From contig JADGJH010000025.1 of NCBI GenBank assembly GCA_027596945.1, positions 1 to 38,598 on the forward strand: a stretch of DNA of 38,598 bases, given 5' to 3'. Each line of letters begins with the position of its first letter. Position 1 is the stretch's first letter. The position numbers and the translations under genes are program-made. Below, piece after piece: positions 29,801 to 38,598 of the stretch. Below the pieces are notes generated by a model that worked only from the letters and a program-made list of their open reading frames with translations, made no database searches and was not told the origin of the DNA. Origin of the DNA: Physocladia obscura. Lineage: Eukaryota > Chytridiomycota > Chytridiomycetes > Chytridiales > Chytriomycetaceae.

Positions 29801-32800
29801 GAAGTGAAAACACGGGACACTGAACTGGTTCGAAAGCAGCTGGAAAACGATCTAAGTCTTGCGCGAAATGCTCTGCAACTTGTTGAAGCCGAGCTTGAAA
29901 CTACCCGAAAAGATTTTGAATCTCTGAAGGCTGGAAATGTTGCGAATATTGTGGTAAATAGCAACAGTGCAGTTATTTTATCGGATGAAGTCAAGAAATT
30001 GACATTCGAAATTCAAGAATTATCCGCTGTGAATGAATCCCTCAAATTAACGCAATACACCCATACTAACTTCGAAACTCTCCAGCAACGCATTCAAAGT
30101 TTGGAATCAGATATTGAAGCCATGGGTAACGAAAAGAAAGAGTTGGAAACACATGTAGCTGCGAGAATAGATAAAGCCACTGAAATCAACAAGGTGCTCG
30201 AAAATAATCTTGATAAAATATTGAAAGATCTGGATCAGATGGCTACTGCTGTTGTGGGATTTGCGAAAACCCAAACCCATAGTGAGATTGACAAAATTGT
30301 TGAAAATCGAGGCCGTTCTCAAGACTTGTCATTTTTGCTGGACAAAAAAGATGAAACTGTGTCTACGAAAACCGAAAAAGCTCTTACAATTGTCAAAATT
30401 CTGAAAAACGAATTTGAGATGAAAGTGCAAGAGATTGTGAAAACGCGAAATGAACTTGATTCTATACAAACTGAAGCACAGCATGCTCAAGTAGAACTTA
30501 AAAAAGTCCTCAAAGAGTTGGAAAATAATAGAACATCGGCAGTTGAAGCATCGGCAACAGAAAAGTCTTTGGATAGTGGAGAATTTGCAACTTTTGGAAC
30601 TGTCGAAATTGAGTTCAATTCAAAAAATTCTATGGATTCAGATACCGTTAGTCAAGTCAGTAAACTAACCCAGCAAATGCAAGAACTATCAAACTTGAAC
30701 GATTTTCTGAAAGCTGGCCACGAGGACATTAAATTGCTTGGATCCCGAGTGAAAGATTTGGAAGCTGAAGTCGCAACACTTGAGAAAGAAAAGCTGGATT
30801 TTGAGGCTCAAGTTTTGGATCTGAATGAAAAATTAAAGGTGGCAGAATCTTTGAGGTTTGAGACAACTCAATCTTTGACTTTGAGTGAGGCTCGTGCGAC
30901 GATTTTCGAAAAACAACTTACTGTGACCTCAAACTCTCTGGAAGCGACAACTGCAGCTCGCGATGAAGCTTTTGAGAAATTGCGCTTCGAGCAGATTGTG
31001 TCGTCAGATTTGCGCGAAAAAGCTGACACTGCTGTAATCGAGGCTGAGAAGGCTTTTGCTACTATTGAGAAGTTGACAGCAGAAATCGATGAAAAAAGCC
31101 GAGAATCAGACAAGACTCAGCTGCAACTTGAAACCGATTTGGCATCAACAAAACTTGCAATAAATCATTCTCGCGTTGAACTGGAGAATTTACGTATCGA
31201 GCTTAAAGTTCACCAATCGAAATCAGAAGTTGAAGCTGCAGAATCGGCTGCTGCTGCTACTGCTGACTTATCAAATCAAATCAATGATCTTCAGTTACAA
31301 ATTCAAGATTTGTCTGATTTAAACAAATCTCTCACAACCACTCAATACAAACATGATGATGTAGAAAAGCTGATTGAAAGAATAAAAGAGTTGGAAAACT
31401 TGCAAGCTGTTTCAAATGAAGATCCTCTTTCACAATCAAAGATGGTTGGTGAATGCCCACATGAAAATGTTGATTTATTGAATGAAACGATTGCCAATCT
31501 TCGCGCTCAACTTGAATCTGTTGTCCCAAGAGAAATGACATTGAGCCGGGAATTGGATCAAATCAATGAGCTTGTATTGCAAGTGCAAAATTTGTCCCGA
31601 CAGAATGAATCGCTAAAATCGAACCAATGCAACCACACTAACGTTGAAGAACTGCAGGCGGTAATTGCTAATTTTCGGATGCAGCTTGAAACTGCTTTTT
31701 CAAAAGAAGCCGCATTAAATCGAGAGCTTGAAAAGACGAAATTGGACTTTGTCGACGCCAAGACAAAACTGAATGCTTTGCAGAGTCTCAAGCAAGAATT
31801 TGAGTTGCAACTTGATGCGGCACAAAACGCGCAACAAGAAGCTGTCGCAAAAACTGAAAAGGCGTTTGCAGTGGTGCGAAAAATGAAACATGATTCAGAA
31901 ACAAGGCAGAAAGAAACTGAAGCGATGAAAATAAAGCACGAGGCTGAACTTGAGGCAGTGAATGCAACTCTGCGAATAGCAGAGACTGAACGAAATTTGT
32001 TAAAAACTGAAACACTCTCATCTCGAGATGCAGAATCTAGCCTGAGATCTAAGATTGACGAGCTGGTTGAACAAAACGAGAATCTCAGCGGTTTTGTGGA
32101 ATCTTTGAAGATTCAAATTAAGACTTTGGAAGAACGGAAAGTTGACGAACAAAATGGGGCTGCTTTCGTTCATGAAGAATCTGGGAATGAAGTTACTGCG
32201 TCTTCTATAGAAAACCTAGAAACTGACGCAAAAATTGCCAAACTTATTGCCCGCGCAAATGCTGCAGAAGAAGCCCTGGCTCTAGAAAAACAGTCTATTC
32301 ATGCATATGTCGAATCCATTTCTTCTAAAGAAGCCGAACTAGTGGCAACAAAAGCAAAACTTGCTGAAGAAGAAGAAAAAAAAACCAAAAGTATTCAATT
32401 ATTACGGAATATGAAGGCCAAAATATTAAAACTTGAGGATATAGTCCAATCGCGTGATGCTGAGCTGGTAAACATAATCATTTCAAATTGTTTTTATATT
32501 TTATATTTACAAATTTGTTTGAAACAGATTGGATTACAGACAGAACTGAAAGAGCTCCGTACAAATGCATCAACTGGCGCTGCAGAACGGGACGCAAAGT
32601 TGATTGCACTCACAAAACAGGTTGAAGAAATGGGCGCACGAATACGCAAACAGAACGATGATCTCTTTCAACTCGAGAAACAGCACGGCAAAAAATCGTC
32701 GGAAGTTGATGAACTTACGCAGAAGCTAAAAGACATGAAAACAAGGTTCGATCGTGCCGTCTCAGAGCGTGAGGCAATGCAAAATGCAGCCGATGAAAAA

Positions 32801-34054
32801 ACTGACGAACTTGCAGCTTCGCGCTCAACCTTTGCTCTCCAAGCCGCTCAACTCGTAGCTGCAGATGACCGTTTGAAAGATTTGGAGTTCCGGATATCAA
32901 CGTTGGATGAAGAACTAGAGACATCAAAGCGGCTTTTTGAAAACAAATCGATTGAATATGAAACTTTGAAAATACAAACAACTGAGCTTGAGCAACAGCA
33001 TTACGAAAAAGAGCAGTTTGTTGGAAACAATTCCGAAGAAGTTGAACAATACACGCGAGAGATTCTGCAATTAAGGAAAGATGTTGCAAGTCAAGCAAAA
33101 GTTATTCGTGAGCGAGACACCGATGCATTTAATTTAAAGCAAGAGAAAAACTTAATGGAAACACGTCTTGCACGGACTGAAAAAGAGTATGAAACTTTGA
33201 AGTTTGACTTCTCAAAGATTCGATCCAAAGTCGAAGAATACGTTACTGCAGAAGAAGGTTGGAAAGCCGCAGCATTGCAAATAGAGCTTTTACAATCAAG
33301 CAAAGAATTAGAAATTAATTCGCGTACTTCTGAGCTTCGTGCAAAACTGGAAGAACAGCAAAAACTCGTTGATGACGCAAAAGGCCGAGAAAACCAACTT
33401 TTGAAGTTGAATAAGGTTTTTTTCTACTTTTTTTTTCCTGTTTTTTCGTTGGTTATTATTTATATTTTCAACGTTGCATAGTCTTTGAAAGATGAAGTCC
33501 GAAAATTGGCTCGATCCATGGGAATAGCGACACCTTCAGTAGTTTCGCCTCCACTGTCTCACAACAACTCTGGAATCGATGCGAATGATGTAGCAGCCGC
33601 AAATAGTAGCGGCCCTTCAGCGTCAAGAAAAAGCAGTATATCTTCTCAACTTGACTTTACTGGCTCATCAAGTGGTTTGAATTGGGTTGGCTCGATTGGA
33701 AAAGTGGCACCTATATTCCCTCCATACAATCCACCTAGCCGAAATAACTCACAATCATCGCAATCAGCGCCAGTTGCGAGCATTGGAGGGGGGCAAAAGC
33801 TAGCTGCAAATGAGGAGTATTTAAAAAATGTTGTGTTGAGGTTTGTCGAGTCGAAAAGAGATACCAAGGTTTGTCAGGAAAAAAAAAAATTGTGAATCAT
33901 AAATTCAATATTAATTTTTTTTAACTTTTTTATTTTCAATTTTTAATTATTTTTAATTTATTTTTGCATAAAATAGTTGCAGATGGTCCCAGCATTGGGA
34001 ATGCTGTTGCGATTGTCGCCTGATGAATTGAAACGTGTGCAAAAAGCTATTTGA
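26842..34054 (+). CDS. GRIP-domain golgin, giant coiled-coil Golgi tether
   Basis: Seven exons (26842-27745, 27828-27961, 28053-28190, 28274-32467, 32528-33415, 33482-33868, 33977-34054) encode 2240 residues. The first 300 residues are low-complexity (Ser/Asn/Thr/Gln-rich). Residues from about 310 to 2080 are mainly coiled coil, after a Ser-rich linker. The C-terminus is a GRIP domain: EYLKNVVLRFVESKRDTK, then LQMVPALGMLLRLSPDEL and VQKAI. It includes the conserved Tyr used to bind Arl1-GTP at the trans-Golgi. The domain best resembles GCC185 and fungal Imh1. The last intron splits the GRIP domain. Intron 4 (32468-32527, 60 nt) is in frame and stop-free. The first splice junction (27745 to 27828) is the least certain. 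Confidence 0.87.
29750..31930 (+). repeat. Degenerate internal repeats in the golgin coiled coil
   Basis: Two sequence blocks recur. Block A (KTEKAFAVIKKLK-like) occurs near 29755, 30370, 31045 and 31850. Block B (IQELSxxNxSLKxxQxxH-like) occurs near 30010, 30670, 31295 and 31580. Around block B a short H-x-[ND]-[VF]-E motif recurs (THTNFETL, KHDDVEKL, PHENVDLL, NHTNVEEL). The A-to-A spacings are about 205, 225 and 270 codons, so this is an old, diverged internal duplication of the rod. Confidence 0.6.
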
Positions 34055-34109
34055 AGAAGAAAAAAAATTTTTGTTCCTTTCCTTCGTTTTTTGTGGGACA
34101 GCAAATCAA

Positions 34110-34571
34110 ATGGCAACCGAACTTGAGACCCACATTGCGCTGCTGGAAGCGCAGCTTGCTGAACTCAAAGCGATCGTAAACGGTTCGTTCCTGAAGTCCA
34201 TCCGCGCGCGGCTGGCTTTCTGTCATACTGTCTGGTCGTCTCCTATGTGTTAAATTAAAAAAACCCAGGGGCGTCATCAAATCCAGCGGCTGCATTATCA
34301 AATACCAACAGCGCTGTAGGAAACGAAAAAGAGGTTGCCGCTTTGAAACTTGAAAAGTGAGTTGTGCAATAAATAGAACGGCCGATACAAAAAAAAAAAC
34401 CTACTAGAATAATTATCACACTTGTTTTGTCTTACTAAATTAATAAAATAAAAATATCATTTTGGAAAAAATGAAATCTCCAGCCAAAAACTCAACTATA
34501 GAGTCAATGTGCTTGTTCGAGCGATTGGCGAAAAGCGGGCGAGAATTAATGCATTGGAACGAGAAAACTGA
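34110..34571 (+). CDS. Small coiled-coil protein, 82 residues
   Basis: Three exons (34110-34182, 34269-34356, 34484-34571) encode 82 residues. The N-terminal helix reads MATELETHIALLEAQLAELK. A short Asn/Ser/Ala-rich linker follows. A second helix reads EKEVAALKLENQKLNYRVNV followed by LVRAIGEKRARINALEREN and the stop. The LExENxKLxYRVxxLxRA pattern is like the N-terminal leucine-zipper helix of eukaryotic arginyl-tRNA synthetases, which binds scaffold partners. Here nothing else of such an enzyme is present, so the resemblance may only reflect coiled-coil character. The start lies 55 bp after the golgin stop. The first donor (GTTCGT) is unusual. Confidence 0.6.
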
Positions 34572-34589
34572 GACACCAAAACCCTTTTT

Positions 34590-34924
34590 TCAAGGGAAAA
34601 TTGTATACACTGTTTGAACAGTTGAATAAAAAAAATAATAAAACATTCAACTTTGAAGTGCGTTCTCAACATAAACTCACTGCTGTCGAAGAAGTTCTCA
34701 CCAAAAATGCGGGTCAATTCAGCGTGCAGTCTCAGATCTGGAGATTTTGTGTATTTGGAACATGTGTCCAATAATTGTTTGCAAGTGCGACTTTGATAAT
34801 GAAGAAAACTCCCAACGACGCTGTGGACAATTGAAACCATAATGTACATCCGAGTTGGAAAGCATGTACATTTCATTTCTTTTGAGAAACGTCTTTTCCA
34901 AAGCAAAATGGACAATACAGTCAT
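34590..34924 (-). CDS. Candidate small gene, unknown function
   Basis: A two-exon minus-strand model (34924-34681, 34609-34590) gives 87 residues. Exon 1 reads open through TCKQLLDTCSKYTKSPDLRL and HAELTRIFGENFF. It ends at a textbook donor GTGAGT, and an acceptor 71 nt later leads quickly to a stop (MYTIFP). The C-terminal half looks protein-like. The N-terminal start (MTVLSILLWKRRF) is doubtful and an upstream exon could replace it. The start is 21 bp after the stop of the seven-transmembrane gene on the same strand. A second minus frame over the same segment is also open, which weakens the case. No family is recognised. Confidence 0.38.
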
Positions 34925-34945
34925 TAACAAAAGAAAAAAAAAGTG

Positions 34946-35907
34946 TTACACTTTTGTTTCGACGGCAAACTGTTGTTGAAAATTCGCCTTAGCTTCCCGA
35001 ATAGCTGCCTCCAGCACTTTATTATCAGAAACACTGATATTTCTATTGATACTATCAGCTGCGCTCATCTTCATTGCCCGCAGCTTCAATTTCATAGTAA
35101 TCATTGTAATCCAAACAGTATTAAGTGTGAAATATACCAGCGCCAAAAGAACATTCCAAGCATCTACATTTTCCGACATTGCTATTGCAGTACCGTACAA
35201 CACCAGAGCCACCAACACTTGGCTGCTCGAGACAATTCCGTGATGCGAAATCACCAAAAACTCTGTCCGAGAAATTTTTCCGTCGCTGTCGCCACTATTT
35301 TTTCGCAAATACCACGCGAACGCGGTAACCAGCATCACGTCAAACGCAAAAAACAAGACTCCCGTGAGCAAACACGTTATGGAGTAGAAATAATGCGCGG
35401 CTTTGGATTTGTTCGCGAAGCACAATACTATTCCTGAGACTATTTGGGACAATGAGGTTAACGGCGCGTAATCCACGCAACGCGCAATTTTTCTGTAACT
35501 TTTCGGCCATTGCCAGTGTATTATGTCTTTTGATCGATGCCATGCTGTTAACGTGGTATAAGTATTTTTTAAAAAAAAAAAAAGGGTACGGAAAGTTTTT
35601 GTTGACGGAATATACCGAAAAGAATGTAACAGATTTCAGTGACACTCAAAAAAACGAGCTCAACAGCTACAAATATTTCTGACGTACTGTAAGGTCCCAA
35701 AATACACTCGCTCCAGATTCCACAAATACATAAAGCGCATATTGACAGTGTCCCAATTGTGAGAATCGAGTTGAAAAAATTGATTCCTTCACGAAACAGA
35801 AAAGAAACTGCAATTGCGGTAAATTCAAGAAAACCGAGGCCTGCAGTAACTCCTTTCAAGGAAACTACGAGCAAATTCAAGCCTGCTATTGTATCGGAAC
35901 TGTTCAT
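34946..35907 (-). CDS. Second orphan seven-transmembrane protein
   Basis: Two exons on the minus strand (35907-35616 and 35544-34946, 71-nt intron) encode 296 residues. The protein starts MNSSDTIAGLNLLVVSLKGV. Seven hydrophobic segments are visible: GVTAGLGFLEFTAIAVSFLF, FNSILTIGTLSICALCICGI, IFVAVELVFLSVTEICYILF, a shorter one at SLSQIVSGIVLCFA, then CLLTGVLFFAFDVMLVTAFA, QVLVALVLYGTAIAMS and VLLALVYFTLNTVWITMITM. A charged cytoplasmic-type tail follows. N-terminal NSS could be glycosylated. It does not share obvious sequence with the 7TM protein at 1273-2275 and lacks known GPCR signatures. A decayed copy of its 3' half lies upstream at 36110-36380. Confidence 0.72.
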
Positions 35908-36016
35908 TGTTTTCTTGGTTTCCTCATGAAATTTGAAAAAAAAAACAGCTAAAGAAATAAAATTTTTTTTTTTTAATTTCAGATTTGCGCTGGAAGCTTG
36001 CTTCGAATTACCTATT

Positions 36017-36099
36017 AGCCTCCTCAATTGTTTTATTGCCATGGATAGTGTTATTGTTGAGCCTCAAATGTTTCATTGCCATGAATAGTGTTATTGTTG
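36017..36099. repeat. Two direct copies of a ~40-bp repeat
   Basis: Units at 36017-36059 and 36060-36099 both read AGCCTC, a short variable part, TTGCCATG, then AATAGTGTTATTGTTG with one mismatch (GATAGTG in the first copy). They sit between the live seven-transmembrane gene and its decayed copy, so they probably arose with the same duplication. No coding role is seen. Confidence 0.7.
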
Positions 36100-36109
36100 G
36101 TACTTCTAA

Positions 36110-36380
36110 CAATGACTTTCCGGAGTCCCGACAGCTGCAATTTCATAACAATTAATGTAACTCAAAAAATATTAAGTGTGAAATACACCAGCGCGAAAAT
36201 AAAATTCCAAAAATCACAATTAGCTGACAATATAGTTGCAACACTACATAACAGTAAAGTTACCAACATGGAACAACATGATTACTATAAATTCTGGATG
36301 CGAAATTCTACCGTTCGCAACAAAAGACTCGCAAATGCGGCGTCACATGACATGCAAAAAGTACAGACCTGTTTATAATT
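36110..36380 (-). pseudogene. Decayed duplicate of the 3' half of the neighbouring 7TM gene
   Basis: This segment aligns in the same orientation to about 35075-35390 of the live gene. Shared stretches include TATTAAGTGTGAAATA, ACCAGCGC and GATGCGAAAT. The minus-strand translation of the copy retains DFWNFIFALVYFTLN, against DAWNVLLALVYFTLN in the live gene. A TGA stop then follows and small indels accumulate. The 5' half is absent, and the phosphatase gene now occupies the adjacent DNA. It is a truncated tandem duplicate. Confidence 0.75.
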
Positions 36381-36661
36381 GCTTTTCCGGGTTGAAATCA
36401 GCAGTGTAATTTTTAAAATTTTTACAGCTTCAATAAAGCTGTATTCTGTGTATAAGTAGCAAGAGCAAAGTTGGCTTTCTTCAGATAATTGTATATTATT
36501 TTACTTTATTTCAGTATGTGAATAAGTGTCAGATGCAGTGGAACAGATGGTGACGATATTGGTATAATATTATGAGAGCTTTTTTTTCCTTATTTTCTTT
36601 CCTGTTGGTTTGCCAACTCTCCACTTATCGTCACCACCAATTAAAAAAAAAAATTTTTTTC
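36381..36661. other. AT-rich spacer without a gene
   Basis: This spacer lies between the 7TM pseudogene and the phosphatase 3' end. A plus-strand open frame starting at 36572 begins hydrophobically (MRAFFSLFSFLLVC) but soon runs antisense over the phosphatase last exon, so it is not accepted. Confidence 0.5.
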
Positions 36662-37570
36662 TCAATTTTTCTTTGCATTTGCTTCGCCACCCCGAGTGAG
36701 ATTCTCAACAACAGCTGCTTGCATCTGATCATTGACACCAATCGAATTGAGATAACCTTGGACGCCATGATAAGGCGAGTCATCCAAAAAGTTGAAAACA
36801 GCAAGCAGGGCTTCCTCTTTGCAATCGACAAACTCTTCAGGACTGAGCCCAGCTTCGAGAACCTATTTAAGAGTGAATGAGTAAAAGAGTAAGTTCAAGC
36901 GGTAAGTCAAAAAGCAACCTACCTGGTCAACGAGTTGATTGCGGACAGATTCGAGGCGTTTGTTTGATTCAAGGTAGTCTTGGAGGATAATACTGTCGTC
37001 CACTTTGCAGAGCCGCTGAACAAGGGCACAAACAATGCCGGTGCGATCCTTGCCGGCGGAACAATGTATGAGAATGGGGAATGCAGTGTTTTTGGCGGCA
37101 AGGATTTGAAAGACGGAGCGGAGAGACTTGTGCTGTGTCTGCAGGATTGAGAGGTAGGAGCGCGCGAGGGCGCCCGTGCCAGCGAGGAACGAGTGGCGCA
37201 CGGCAAAGTGCTTGAGGGGCTGCTTGAGCCTGAGGGTTGTGGCGACCTGCACGAGGAGCGCGAGGAGGTCGGCGGGCGCGAAGGACAGCGAGCGCAGCAC
37301 CAGCAGCCACACGCCGACGGCGAGGTTTGCGGCGAAGCGGCGGCGCGCGGGGCCGTAGCCAGCCACGTTGTCGTCGGCGACGCCCGCGTGCGCCGTGAAG
37401 CAGGCGCGGAACGCGGCCTCCGGCGCGGCCACCTCGCCCGGCGTCCGCAGATCGACCACCGTGCCGACCCGCAGATCGCCGACCGACGACGGCGCCGACG
37501 ACCGGTACACCGCCGGCGGCACCCCCACAACCAGCCGCAGATTCGCCGTCTCCTTTTCCATCAACACCAT
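36662..37570 (-). CDS. Tyrosine/phosphoinositide-type protein phosphatase (Tyr-phosphatase family 3)
   Basis: Two minus-strand exons (37570-36923 and 36862-36662, 60-nt intron) encode 282 residues. The P-loop is HCSAGKDRTG, with catalytic Cys170 and Arg176. The Lys-Asp inside the loop is typical of the Y_phosphatase3 family (MptpB, LptpA and related fungal enzymes), which often accept phosphotyrosine and phosphoinositides. The N-terminal NLRLVVGVPPAVYRSSAPSS followed by VVDLRTPGE matches the N-F-R-D...YRS...DLR-x-x-x-E entry of that family, with NFRD weakened to NLRL. The tail YLNSIGVNDQMQAAVVENL fits the C-terminal helices. Exon 1 from about 37170 to 37560 is strikingly GC-rich and Ala/Arg-rich compared with its AT-rich surroundings. 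A short non-AUG extension upstream is possible. Confidence 0.87.
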
Positions 37571-38598
37571 GCAATCAGATTCGACTTGCTTTTCTTCCGA
37601 AAAGCGCACTAATGTACTCACAATGAAGTTGGCCTAATTACAATTATCAGAATATTGCCAAGTATCCATGACGATCACTGCAAATACAAAGTTTCTGTCC
37701 GCTGTATCCCAGCTATAGTGTAATTATTTGAAAGCACAAGGGCGCTCGAAAAAATTAAAATGCTCACCAAAGTAAGTCTACATAAAAAGTTATCTCTACA
37801 ATTAATCTATGTCAGACTGCAATTCCAGCAGAAGAACAGTTCTGAGGTGGATGGGTCAAGTTTGCTTCATAAATTTTCTGGTTTTGTAGAGTAATATAAG
37901 TTAGCCACAGTTGATCAAACCAATGCAATACCTTTTATTATGTTAACAACAGTTGCTTAGTTTTGGGTACTGTTGTTTAAAATTCAATTTTGTTCGTATT
38001 GTTTTCTCATTCTGGTGACTTCAAACTTGATGCTGTTCAAATCAGTTTTCAACTGCTGTATATCTATACCAGAAAAACTACCTTGATTCACCCAGAATAT
38101 TTTTTCCATTTACTTTCAGCCCCAGGAAGGATAGTTCTTTGAAAAAGGCAAGTCATTAACACATATCTCATTTGCATTAGCAATGGTAAGGCTTTCATAG
38201 TGTTAATGTTTAGCAACCAATTCAAGTGTATCTCTGCAATTAGCTACAGCTATTTTATATCCAGAATCTTTCACCTATCAATTCCAATTTGAATAAATCA
38301 TCTTTTGCTTTTTGATTTTTTTAGCAGCTTAACGTTACAAACAAGCTGTGGAACAGAAATAAGATTTGCAGCAGTTTTATCATTATTATTAGCAGCAGCT
38401 ACAGTCAATTGGTTTAAATCCCCAGTTGAGATACTGAATTATTGCCAACTTTGATACTGTGATTGAAGGGGGAGAACCTCAAAGTATCAATTGTAGGCGT
38501 GAAGAAAATTCAAAGAATGCAGGAAAGCTAATCGATTTGAAAGTAGAAGTGGATTAAAAGAATATTTTCAATTATAATTATATTAAAAAAAAAAAAAA
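37571..38598. other. Gene-free tail ending in poly-A
   Basis: No complete gene is visible. A broken minus-strand coding remnant (about 38110-38460) is listed separately. The window terminates in a run of 13 A, which may be a contig end at a homopolymer. Confidence 0.5.
38110..38460 (-). mobile_element. Possible Ty1/copia remnant (gag-pre-integrase-like)
   Basis: A minus-strand translation reads LTVAAANNNDKTAANLISVP followed by QLVCNVKLLKKS. Further along it reads KDSGYKIAVANCRDTLELVA and TIANANEICVNDLPFSKNYP, interrupted by stops and frame changes. NLISVxQL followed by a short basic stretch is a hallmark of the Ty1/copia gag-pre-integrase segment. The rest is too decayed to classify. This call is from short motifs and is weak. 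Confidence 0.25.

Noticed and set aside
36572..36880. Plus-strand open frame with a hydrophobic start
   Set aside because: Most of it is antisense to the conserved last exon of the phosphatase, and its signal-like start arises from a T-rich tract.
36919..37612. Long overlapping frames (minus 203 and 201 codons, plus 139 codons) in the phosphatase exon 1
   Set aside because: They are Arg/Ala-rich shadows of a GC-rich exon. Only the frame carrying HCSAGKDRTG matches a protein family and splices to a conserved second exon.
1..38598. CRISPR arrays, bacterial operons, tRNA or rRNA genes
   Set aside because: No regularly spaced repeats were found, nor ribosome-binding-site-led operons, tRNA TTC-loop sequences or rRNA. 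The window is spliced eukaryotic DNA.

Overview
The window is eukaryotic, gene-dense and intron-rich. It reads like a zoosporic (chytrid-type) fungal contig. Introns are short (about 42-110 nt, GT-AG), and intergenic gaps are often below 200 bp. Fungal-type genes (a Bzz1 with F-BAR, C1 and two SH3 domains, a GPI-anchored repeat protein) sit beside a motile-cilium gene (BBOF1), which dikaryotic fungi lack. A run of 10 N marks an assembly gap at 25332-25341, and the window ends in a poly-A tract. All gene models below were spliced by eye from reading frame, splice sites and remembered family motifs; no search or transcript was available.

Left part (1-5.1 kb): decayed, AT-rich sequence with a probable Ty1/copia remnant, an orphan seven-transmembrane protein (minus), dynactin p25 (plus), and a secreted GPI-anchored protein with three PAN/Apple-like repeats. 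Centre-left (5.2-18.7 kb): an ABCC/MRP-type transporter and Bzz1 (both minus), mitochondrial NADP-isocitrate dehydrogenase and BBOF1 (both plus), and pyruvate dehydrogenase E1 beta (minus).

Centre-right (18.7-34.6 kb): a GPI-PLD-like protein (minus) with an isoaspartyl peptidase/asparaginase starting 33 bp away on the other strand, ribosomal protein eS17, the checkpoint clamp subunit Rad1 (minus), a 2240-residue GRIP-domain golgin (plus) and a small coiled-coil gene. Right part (34.6-38.6 kb): a small candidate gene, a second seven-transmembrane protein with a decayed duplicate beside it, a Tyr-phosphatase-3 family phosphatase, and a non-coding tail with another possible copia remnant.

Most genes are housekeeping and functionally unrelated; I see no operon-like or clustered pathway. 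Loose themes are mitochondrial carbon metabolism (idp1, pdb1), membrane traffic and the cytoskeleton (dynactin, Bzz1, golgin) and cell-surface proteins. I found no new multi-gene system. The most unusual observations are two microexons (4 nt and 3 nt). Each is needed to restore conserved residues: C1-domain zinc ligands in bzz1, and the N-terminal Cys-Gly of the zinc-PLC domain in the GPI-PLD-like gene.
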